The notes beneath the pieces are model-generated. The model was not told the origin of the DNA. It did no database searches and saw nothing but the letters and a program-made list of their open reading frames with translations. DNA of 64,000 nucleotides, taken from contig NC_059477.1 in the NCBI RefSeq assembly GCF_018139145.2, forward strand, positions 27,631,502 to 27,695,501, written 5' to 3'. Made by a program: the position numbers and the translations under genes. Positions 36,501 to 45,490 of the stretch are shown piece after piece. Position 1 is the first letter of the stretch, and each line of letters begins with the position of its first letter. Source of the stretch: Gymnogyps californianus (taxonomy: Eukaryota > Chordata > Aves > Accipitriformes > Cathartidae).

Positions 36501-37764
36501 TCATTTAAATATATGTCTAATGTCCCTTGTCATGGGCTGATCCACTTCAGGCGTGCTTCAGAGCTCTGTCTGCTTGGCTGGATCTGGAGGCTTTCCCTAA
36601 GTCCTGCTTTTTATGGTTGATTCTTTGATCAGAAGATGTCAGAATTCTCAATTCTTGTTGCAAAGTATGGAGGAAAAACCACATTTTTCTATTATGACAT
36701 CATGGTGTTTGGTTATGAAAAGCCAGCATCACTACAGGATTATAGCTGTGCAACCTCAGTGGTCTGTGGGAACCAGAGGGAAGATCTCTCTCGTTCTGTA
36801 GTGCCCAGCGCCATTCCCTGTCCCAAAAAGCCAGATCTGCATACTTAAACTATCCAATGTAATTACTTTTACAGGCAGTAAGCAGGCTCAGCACCCCATT
36901 ACAATGAATGTGAGAGTCCCCCTGAAGCTAATCTGTGATCAAGTCAGCAGGGCTTCTAGTTATGCTTAAAACCAGAGAGGCTAGAAACTCGATCTGTACT
37001 GAAGCTAGGGTTTAAACTCTGTAAAATCAGATGCAGATCCTAAGAAACCAGGTAGCTGCACCCCACCAGTGAGTAATGGGGAGATCAGCCCTAAGGGTAG
37101 GATGACCTTCAGATATTTTTATTTTGATATAGCACAGGTTTACTCCAGTAATTATCTGCCATCAGAAACTAGAACGGTCTGGAAAAGGTGGGTGGAGGGT
37201 AAAACGGTAGCATTTGATTCATCAGGGATAGCCGTAAACCACTTTAGTCTGTGGCGACCATCATCTCTCCACACATTGTTGGTCGAGGCAACCTCCTCGT
37301 TTAGGCACGATTTCACGTCTTATTTCTTGTGGGTCTTTTGTTCTTTGCTCTTGTATTTATATGCTTGCAACAGGCCGGCAAGAGAGCTGCTCTTCCTAGA
37401 AATGTTTCTGATAATCTTGATCCTGACCAAGAACAGTGAAGCCTTCGTTATTAAGAACAATGAAGCTATCCATGTGCTAACTCACCCAGTCCTACCTGCT
37501 GGTCTGGCTTCAGTTACATGGGACACAAAGGCACTTTCCTAACAGACAGATTGCTGCAAAACAAGGAGACTCAGACCCCCCTCATTCTGCATAAATCCCA
37601 CTCTCTAGCAAAGCTTGTTAATTATATTACAGTGTGCCAGCTAAGCCAGTCTACATGAGATGCTGCAGCTTCCTCCAGCCTCAGTGGAGAACACCAACAC
37701 AGTGTTGCAGTCACTGCTGGACCTAGTGCTTTCAAAGGGTCTAGCCAGAGCCTGGCAGCTTGAA

Positions 37765-37890
37765 TAATAACAGAGCTTAATACTCAAGTACTGTCATCGT
37801 CTAAACAACTTCTAACATTATTTAATCCTCTTGCAAGGGTGGGGAGGATGACAGAGACCGCTGGGAGGTGAGCTAACTGCTGGGTGGAAG
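37765..37890 (-). repeat. Possible MIR fragment, minus orientation
   Basis: The + strand contains attatttaatcctcttgca followed by gggtggggaggatgacag, then gaggtgagctaact. This resembles reverse-complemented MIR: actcatttaatcctcacaac, cctatgaggtagg, gaggttaagtaact. The match is weak and gapped. Confidence 0.35.
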
Positions 37891-38707
37891 GGCCTGAGCT
37901 CCTCACTCTCTTTCAAATACGGAGACCATTAGAAGTCAGGTGTCCTGCAGCCCAGTGCCATTCCCCGGACATCACCTCTGGTATATGCAGATGGGTAGCA
38001 GGACATATGCATTACGTGCATACTCAGCACACACACGGTGTAAGCTCATCTGCCCTTTCTTTCAAGCATGTTGTTTTCCCCTGTGGAAGGGAGCAATGAC
38101 GTACGATGAGGTACCTGCTCTGCAGATGAGCAAAACTTTGCCTAGGATGACAAATAATTTACAGGTATAGACAGACCCTTTTTTTGCTTGATTGCCGCCT
38201 CTGGCCTCCATATGCGTGTCTGCTCTGCTGCTGTGTGTGTGGGGAGAGACTCAGGCTGTGCACACGCATGACGCTGGTGCAGCAGACGTCACCGGCACGT
38301 CAGATCCAGTTACACCCCCTCCAAACACACACCGTTAGCTGCATGAATCATGCCTATGCAGCATGCAAAACTAGTCCAGTGACAGATAAACCTCAGGCGT
38401 TTATTGGTAAACAGATACTGTTTTGCTGTAAGAGCATAACTCACTCTGCTGCATTTACGATCCGTTTATTGATTGCTGAGATAAAGCTATAATCCTTTTA
38501 ATTCAGGGGAAAACGGATCCAGCAGAGCAGGAGCACCGGTGCTCTGCCAGTCGGTAATTAAAATACATGATTTATTGTTGAATAAACACCGGCTGAGGGA
38601 GAGCTGAGCTAACCAGCTAGCTGGGGGCAGGATGCTGGGGTAGGTTTATGGTTCTTTCTAAAGTTTTGTTTCTGTTTTATGTTTATTTCTTTCCCCCTTC
38701 CCTCCAG

Positions 38708-39069
38708 GTCTAATAATACACGAAGGGCCCTCGGTTTACCGGATTTTTAAACGGTGGCAGGCGGTCAATCAGCAGTGGAAAGTGCTGAACTATGACAAAA
38801 CAAAGGACATGGAGGAACAAAAAACAGGGACCAGGACAAATCAGCGCCCCTCCTCCCAAACCACCCACTCGTCCTCCACTGGTGGTACAGCCACTAACTC
38901 CGCTCCAGCCGACAGCGGGGCACGGGCTGCCGGCCATGCCACAGGCACCCTCTCTGACCACCACTGTGCTTATACCATCCTGCATATACTCAGCCACCTG
39001 AGGCCTCACGAACAGAGGAGTCAGTCTAGTAGTAACAGAGAGCTCGTCATGAGGGTCACGACGGTCTGA
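38708..39069 (+). CDS. MARCHF4: MARCHF4 last coding exon: end of TM2 and cytosolic C-terminal tail
   Basis: The coding part has 362 nt: two bases that complete a Gly codon, 119 codons, and TGA at 39067-39069. The acceptor ccctccag follows a long T/C tract. The exon starts LIIHEGPSVYRIFKRW, ending TM2 and entering a basic, aromatic juxtamembrane helix that is strongly conserved in MARCH4/9/11. Next comes a hydrophilic Thr/Ser/Ala-rich linker, about exon residues 31-76 (KTKDMEEQ onward). After it is a conserved block with HHCAYTILHILSHLRPHEQR, then SSNRELVMRVTTV. The last three residues, TTV, fit a class I PDZ ligand pattern. The linker is the part most likely to differ between species. The stop is followed by an untranslated region in the same exon. 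Confidence 0.95.
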
Positions 39070-39302
39070 GCCGAGGAATTCAGGAGGCCTTAACACGAAG
39101 CGGAGGAGACAAAGAACTCATAAAGCAGAGGAGCATGGTGTGCCTTTTTCTTTCTCTTTCCTTTTCTTTTTTCCTCCTCTCCTTTTCTTTTTCAGTAACT
39201 GCACAAGATATAAGAGGCGGCACCTGGCCAGCTGAGGAAAAAAGCAGGTGGAGGGAGAGCTGCACACTCATGCTAAAGAGGTTAATGTTTTCCAGCCAGT
39301 TT

Positions 39303-39370
39303 AAAAAAAAAAAAAAAAAAAAAAGAAAAAAACCAACAACACAAATCACAAAAAAAACCAACAAAACAAG
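39303..39370. repeat. A-rich tract in the MARCHF4 3' UTR
   Basis: A run of 22 A bases (39303-39324) is followed by interrupted A-rich sequence with AAC motifs up to about 39370. It lies 230 bases after the stop codon. It could be a simple repeat, or internal oligo(dT) priming could create false cDNA ends here. Confidence 0.9.
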
Positions 39371-39477
39371 TGCAATACAGACTACAAACTGAGTAGGCAG
39401 AGTTCTGGGGAAGCAGAGGAACAGACGGTTTAGCATGTCTTACAAATCCTATTACCTGGAATAGGTAATGCTCTGTA

Positions 39478-39530
39478 CACACCCCCTGTACACACACGCA
39501 CGCGCACACAAACACAAACACACACAGTGT
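39478..39530. repeat. CA-rich dinucleotide stretch in the 3' UTR
   Basis: Imperfect acacac sequence with cgcgc and aaac interruptions. The opposite strand is TG-rich. Confidence 0.8.
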
Positions 39531-40478
39531 GAGATTTATAAAAACAAGGAAGGGAATGAAATATTTGGAGTATTTTTATTTTCCAGACTGTGATTAACCA
39601 GGGCTATGAGTTGTTTTGTTTCACAAGTCACTCTGGAGCCTTGTTCGATTTACCATAGGATACCTGAAGTGAAATGGCTGGGGATTTTTCAGTACTGATT
39701 TACAGAGAGATTGAATCATCCCACCAAGAAAATCTAACAAAACCCAGGCATACCCAAATTTCACCAGAAATCCTGTTTTTTTCATAATGTTCCTGACAAG
39801 GGGTTTGTGAGGGTAGAATTGGGAGGGGGGAGGGCGCTCCATGACCTTTATTCTACATATAGGCATTTTTGGCAAATTTTGTACAAACGCTCCGCAGGTG
39901 TTTCAAGCACAAGTACTGGTGTGATTTATGCCTTCATAACCCCAAATCCAGCATCCAAATCTTGCCACTCACACACATCATTTTCCATACAGACATTCCA
40001 GGTTAATTTCCTTCCATTTTACTCCGATCACAAGAAGCTGACCCATCTCGGTGGGTTTCTGCTTCCTTGCTGATTCAGACACTCATGCGTTAGAGATGTA
40101 CATCTATTTTTTTTTTGGTGTCTGTATCCCTGCTGCTTGATTTGTAACAGTCTCACTCAGTCTTGTAGGCTGAGCCTTTCACATCCAGTCTGTTAGTTTA
40201 TTACAGAGTCTATTCCATTCAATCATTCAAGTGAGAGTTAGTCTGAAGAGGGAGCACAGTTGCTGATCGAATATGTAACACTTCTAATAATAAGTCTCCT
40301 TCTCTGGGATATATCCTCGAAGGTACTGGTTGCTCTTCAGGAACATTCTCTTTCAATGCACAATGGCTGAATCATTTGTGGATATTAAAGGGACACTGTC
40401 AAGTACTTTTTAAATAGTTTTTAGGGTTTGGGCTTTTTTTACTCTCCATTGTTTGTAATATTCTCTTACAAGCTTGAA

Positions 40479-40484
40479 AATAAA
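40479..40484 (+). terminator. Candidate proximal polyadenylation signal AATAAA
   Basis: This is the first canonical AATAAA hexamer I find after the MARCHF4 stop codon, 1.4 kb downstream. An ATTAAA variant lies at 40384-40389. T-rich sequence follows (tttgtccttttccatttggg), as expected of a downstream element. Cleavage would fall around 40500-40515. Confidence 0.5.
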
Positions 40485-41698
40485 ATTTCTTTCCCTACCG
40501 ATTTTGTCCTTTTCCATTTGGGCATGTATCGTTCTCTCCACTTACCCCATTCCTTTCACCATCCCTGTCCTTCTCCTCCCCACCTTTCTTCTGCAACAGG
40601 AGGAAATCCATGTTACTGATTTCCTGCTGACTGTCCTCGCTCTATGGAGGGTATGTCCTAGCTCCACGGGGTTGAGTTGTTTTGCCAGTGCAACTGCCAC
40701 AAAGGGAGTGTAAGAGCAGGAACCCTAAAAATATGGAGATTAGCTAATTGAGGAGCAACAGCTCAGCAATCCCAAAACAATGAACCCGTAGTGATCAAGC
40801 CTGAACCCAGCTCGCCCCAAAATTAAGATAAGGACTTCAGCCAAACTGCATCCATTTAGCAGCAGTGCTGAGCAACGTTGCACAATGGCTGTGTCCAACT
40901 GCCCCCTGTCATCGTACCAGCACCTCTTGCAGCTTCTGTTGGAGCCAGGGCAAACGCGAGCCACCAGCTCCTTTGGCAGCTAGGCCATCATGGGTCAGGT
41001 GTTTCTGGACCAGAGAAGGTGTCCAACTTCAGCCTCTGGGTTTGAACACACCAGCCATTCTGCAATGTTGAAGACAGAGGTTAGCATCTTAAAGCAGGTT
41101 ATATTTTTCACCTCAATTACTTGACAGTGTCCCTTTGAATATCAGAATGCAACAGAACAGGTACTTCTCTGGCAGAGAATGTGGGAGGTGAAACACCGGC
41201 CAAGAAAGCTGACTTACTGAGGACCCATGTGAAACAGCATGGTTTCTGAGGCCACTGTACCTTTATCTGACCAATCTTACTATCTACCAAAGAGTGCTTT
41301 TGGCAGAGGGGAGGGAAGGGATGTTGGTGGGCAGAGGGAGAGGGAAGGGGCAATTCCAATCATCTCTAAAAGCAGCTACCCCCAGAATGAAGGTGTTGCA
41401 ACGAATGGTCTCTGGAAGAACCACTTCTGATCCACAGTAGAGAGAAACCTGGTCAAAGCAAGCAAACACAGCAGCCTCTCACCCCCATGCCTGTCCTGGA
41501 AGCTGTCCTCATTCCAAGAGATGAGAAATTATGGTGGTTTTGGGAAGGGGGAAGCATACACAGACGAAGGGACAGCTGTTAGACATGATGTTGTTTCCCT
41601 CCTTGCCCTCCGCTCATTTAATATGGAGAAGCCAAATTCCTTTAATTTGGCTAGCGGCTAAAAGTTTATGAGGTCAGAAGCACAACTTGCCGTGAAAG

Positions 41699-41888
41699 AG
41701 TGGTGTGATCTAGTACTCTGAGCACACAGGACTCTGCATACTCTCACTCCAGCTCTGCCACCGACTCTGTAGCCTTGGGCTGTTTGGCTCAGTCCCCCCT
41801 CTACGCAAAGGGGGAATAACAATACGTACCTACCTCACAGGGGTGTTGTGAGAATCCACGTTGGTAAAGCCTGTTGAAGTGCTAAGTC
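41699..41888 (+). repeat. MIR SINE (near complete)
   Basis: The MIR consensus can be followed end to end in order. A degraded tRNA-like head with gagcacacaggactct comes first, then ccagctctgccacc in place of cggctctgccac, then gtagccttgggc. Next are ggctcagtccccc, agggggaataacaat, acctacctcacaggggtg and ttgtgagaatcc. The end is gtaaagcctg and gtgctaag, corresponding to the aaagcgcttag tail. It lies about 1.2 kb past the proximal poly(A) signal and about 300 bp before the distal one. Confidence 0.85.
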
Positions 41889-42182
41889 TACCACCGGTAG
41901 TCACGAAGAGTGTGGTGGGGGTGAGCAGCGCTGCCCTTTTGCTGGTTACAGTCCGAATCACTCAGCGGGAGTCCCATCGGCCCTCTCCTGCTTGGAGATC
42001 CTCCTTGATCCGAAGCAGAGGGTGTCGTCTGAGTGCCCTCTCCTCCATTGCATGACATTTTAAGCGGCTGTGAGGTGCAGGGTAGTGACAGACATGAAGT
42101 CCTACTTGACCAGGGATTTGCTACAACGTTTTCTATATCTGTGGGGTTTGTTGGTTTGGTTTTTCCATATATTGTGCTTAGA

Positions 42183-42188
42183 AATAAA
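42183..42188 (+). terminator. Candidate distal polyadenylation signal AATAAA
   Basis: A canonical AATAAA sits within gcttagaaataaactttcc. It is preceded by a T/G-rich run (gtttgttggtttggtttttc) and followed by GT-containing sequence (tctgttgcatggcaatgt). If used, it would give a 3' UTR of about 3.1 kb that includes a MIR element. This is inferred from the motif only. Confidence 0.35.
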
Positions 42189-44799
42189 CTTTCCACTTAG
42201 GGCTGGCGGTTCGGGGTCTCTTCTGTTGCATGGCAATGTATACAAGTCTTATTGTCTGTCTTACTGTGCAAATGATCCCGCAGCCCAATTTCAGAGATGG
42301 GTATGGTCTGAGCCTTTTCATAGCGGCATAAGACTCAAAAGCCTGTCTAGACTGTTTAATATTTAAACAACACTATGAACTTGTCAATTGTATGTGTTCT
42401 GTGCAATACGAAGCATGTCATTAGCTGGCTTGATGGGCAGAGGGGCTAAAGGAAGGTCAAAACTTGTTCAAAGAGCTTCATACACGTGCCAGCATGGAGC
42501 CGAAGGGCTGCCACCAGCAAAGCAAACTCGGGGAAGCCATTGGAAACTGTTTTCAGAACAGTTTACTCCAGAACAAGGTACTTCTGAGTTTATGAACTTC
42601 TAGGCTGCCAGCCTGAGAGAACAAGTGCAAATTTAGTGTGGGGTTTGGGGTTTTGGATTCTCTTTTTCTTTCCTCCCCAAAGTATTGACGGCAGAAATAT
42701 TGATGAGGGTCTCTTGCTTCCATAGCACAGTTCTCTCGTCTCCCACAACCTCCTTGTGCCATCCCCTTTGTGCTACTATGCAGGACTTTAAAAGGTGCAA
42801 ATGGAGACAGTACGCTCCCGAGACATGCAAAATGTGTTGTGTATTGGGAGATTCTAGCAGACAGAAGAGATGGGGCAGAGCTATGCTACAGAAGGCATCT
42901 CTTCTTCCCCACATCTTTCCTCTAGTCTTGTCTGCTGTGTTCCTGAAGAGACATTCTCTGTAGTTTCTTACAAAGCAGTCAGATCAGCTTCCACTGACAA
43001 GCAAAGCTTGCAGAGTTTGGCAGCTGTTTCTCCCAGTGGAGAAAATTCCAGGTCCTATCACTGTGGAGACTCCTCAGTTCTTGGGCTTTGTGGTCCTCCA
43101 ACACCGATTGGGGGTGGTCAGTGTGGAGGACTGTGTTCAGCCATCATCAGATATCGTGTGTGTGTGGTCCTGCTCATTCTTGTGATTTCTGCTAGTCCCC
43201 CGATTTTCCAGCAGTTTTGACAGGTCTTTCTGGTAATGCTCTTCTGGTTATGCTCTTCAGAGGTGTTTTGCTCTGTGTCAGTTGCCAATGCTATTCTTGC
43301 CTACTGAAACATCAGTGCTGGCCTCCAGCTTCCACAGCTCTTCTATTCTTGCCATCCAGTCTCTTAGTAAATACCCACTGCCAAGTTCAGACCCTCTTCC
43401 TCTGTGCCTGCAATTGCTCAAGCATATGCACTAACCCAAGGGGTCATCAGAAAACACAGGGACCATTAAGAGTCTTTATCAATAGTCAGACTCCGTAACC
43501 ATCAGTGAGTTCTCTTTGATATATATTCACTTTGCCAATCTCAGTCTCTGCTGTTAATTGGTTGCCACAAAAAACCCATAATGCTAGCAAAACCCATATA
43601 CCCATCTAACACTTGGTTTCCAATTTCGAATGTCAGAAGCAATGGACTGTTTTTCAAGTAAATCAGGTGTGTTCCCTGTTGTGGTTTCCCAAGCAAGGTG
43701 CTGAAGAGGTCCATGTCTTACCTTACCATGATGGGCGACCCAAGGAAAGAGCAAGTGAGCAGCATAGATTTGAGTCAAGAGAGGCATTGGCTGTCCACTA
43801 TGTTTTTACTCGAGGAGACAGGAAAATACTACTCATGTCTGCCATGTCCCTGACCCTTGTCAAAGCAGCAGTAAAACATCAGATCCAATGCCTGTAGATG
43901 GAGGACAATTCTGAAGACTTTCCAGTTCTGAAGATCATCCCCTGCCCACATGTGGTGGTCAGTCATTCAAGCATCTTCTCTTTGTTTTCCTCAGGAGAAA
44001 AGAGATTATTTTGACTAAGCAAAGTACTGCTACTCTTCAGTGTAGGAGGAGGCTGCACCATTAGCATTTCCAACCTGTGGTTCATCCACCAGGACTCCTG
44101 CACATCTCCTTGTGAGAACACGTGGCCAGAAGACCTATTCCTTCCTCTTACTATTATATGTTGGTCAAGCACTTGGAGGGAAATAGTCAGCAGTGCAATT
44201 GCCTTAGTGACTACTGGCTGAGTATCCTAACCTCCCCTCCACTATCACCTCACCTGTGACTGCTCCTTCTCATTCCTGAGCCAACAGATGCCTCATCCCC
44301 TCTGCCGTCCCTAGACTCCAGCCCTGAAGATCTCCTGAGCAGACAGACACAGGATTCCTCACAGACTAGTTTTAGAGTCTTCTACATCCTTCATGTATCC
44401 AGACAGGCAAATTCATTTCATTGCTAGACAATGACATGTTTCAATCCTGAGAGGAGAAACAAGTGTAGGAGCTTATTGCATTGACCTTCACCTCTTCTTC
44501 CATGTTGAAGGAGATATAGTGAAAACATCAATTGGTTGCCATACAACAGCAATGAGCTGATGGCTCTAGGAATATTTCCCTCAATAATGCAACTCTGACA
44601 TGCTGCAGTTACTGAAGGCAGTCTTTGATGTCACATCTATCACGTTGGATACAAGAACAGAATCTGACACTTCTGTGCTGTTTACACAAACATCAGAAAC
44701 TATCTTTTAGTTCATTATTCAAATTACCTCCAGGTCAGTGGGTGAATTTCTCCTTTGATGAAAGAATGATGTTTTCTCTTCCAGACCTGGAATTGCAAG

Positions 44800-44840
44800 A
44801 TAAAATATATGTACACATATACATATATATTTATAAATGT
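44800..44840. repeat. AT/AC-rich alternating stretch
   Basis: Alternating purine-pyrimidine sequence with atatatgtacacatatac and further atatat, in intergenic DNA. Confidence 0.7.
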
Positions 44841-45325
44841 TATCCTGAAAACATAAAAAAGAGAAAAAAACCCCAAATAAACCTGAAAGAATACTTAAGT
44901 GTATTGAATAAGTCTTGACAGGAGCTAGGGAGTTGCTGTGTGGAAAGTACGACATATGATTTCACTTCAGGCAAAGAGAAGACAGAAGAGGGAAATGCTT
45001 TTATGTGACCCCTGGCCTGTCTCTGGCTCACGCTCATTATTGTATAGCATTTAATTAATGCAGAAGTATGTGGAAAACAGACGCTCAGCTCCAGCAGCGG
45101 GAAACAGACTGAAGACCCCTCCAACTTACCTGAGCCATACTCAGACAAGCACAATGATGCAAAAGCACAAACACCCGCCATCACAACTGTTTGAGAAGAG
45201 ATGGATTTCTGAACAGGGACAAGGACTCAGAGAGAAATTCTTTTCCAAGTCACATTGACAGTATTTTTCCCAGCTTGTTTACTTCTTATTATTAACCCCT
45301 TTTTTCCCAAGCATCTTACGAAAAA

Positions 45326-45490
45326 AAGAGGAAAGAGGAAAGAGGAAAGAGGAAAGAGGAAAGAGGAAAGAGGAAAGAGGAAAGAGGAAAGAGGAAAGAG
45401 GAAAGAGGAAAGAGGAAAGAGGAAAGAGGAAAGAGGAAAGAGGAAAGAGGAAAGAGGAAAGAGGAAAGAGGAAAGAGGAAAGAGGAAAGA
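45326..45490. repeat. Heptanucleotide microsatellite (GGAAAGA)n, about 23-24 copies
   Basis: A near-perfect array of the 7-base unit ggaaaga runs for about 165 bases. It is pure purine on the + strand and pure pyrimidine on the - strand, and the copies look identical. It stays open in several frames, giving meaningless Lys/Arg/Glu or Phe/Leu/Ser-rich ORFs. The uniformity suggests recent expansion. Confidence 0.95.

Larger units (their letters stand above)
18302..38707 (+). other. MARCHF4 intron between TM exon and last exon
   Basis: The intron is 20.4 kb, with donor gtgggt and acceptor ccctccag. It contains most of the old interspersed repeats: MIR-like pieces near 27.9 and 37.8 kb, a CR1/L3-like LINE at about 30.9-31.95 kb, an amniote-type repeat at 35.13-35.33 kb and a foldback repeat at 35.85-35.92 kb. 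Several AT-rich candidate regulatory blocks lie at about 25.14-25.26, 27.16-27.31, 30.05-30.22 and 36.05-36.50 kb. Between these I see ordinary unique intronic sequence. Confidence 0.85.
1..40510 (+). other. MARCHF4: MARCHF4 gene, 3' part (exon 1 missing)
   Basis: This is the gene span as far as it lies in the window. Three exons on the + strand splice in frame with canonical AG and GT borders into 236 codons plus stop. The translation is nearly identical to the vertebrate MARCHF4 (MARCH-IV) C-terminal half as I remember it, including the RING-CH half, the two membrane helices and the end ELVMRVTTV. MARCH9 is the close paralogue. The run STKNPLQ, the KC and IKW residues in the RING and the C-terminus favour MARCHF4. 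The human protein is about 410 residues in four coding exons, so the missing exon 1 should encode about 170 residues and the first RING cysteines. The right border uses the first AATAAA signal and is uncertain; a distal signal near 42.18 kb is also possible. Confidence 0.9.
39070..40510 (+). other. MARCHF4: MARCHF4 3' untranslated region (probable proximal form)
   Basis: The region follows the TGA with no splice site needed. It contains a pyrimidine-rich run at 39138-39193, an A-rich stretch from 39303 and a CA-rich stretch at 39478-39530. It ends near an AATAAA at 40479-40484 that has T-rich sequence just downstream. The extent is inferred from signals only, without transcript data. ORFs here are short, low-complexity chance frames. 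Confidence 0.55.

Noticed and set aside
37069..37542. 157-codon + ORF with a hydrophobic stretch
   Set aside because: No family resemblance, intronic, no start context or splice evidence. The hydrophobic part comes from T-rich sequence.
38095..38170. Another possible reverse MIR piece (tttgcctaggatgac)
   Set aside because: Only one short motif fits. The rest cannot be aligned.
45326..45490. CRISPR-like periodic array
   Set aside because: The period is 7 bases with no spacers, in a vertebrate intergenic region. It is a microsatellite.
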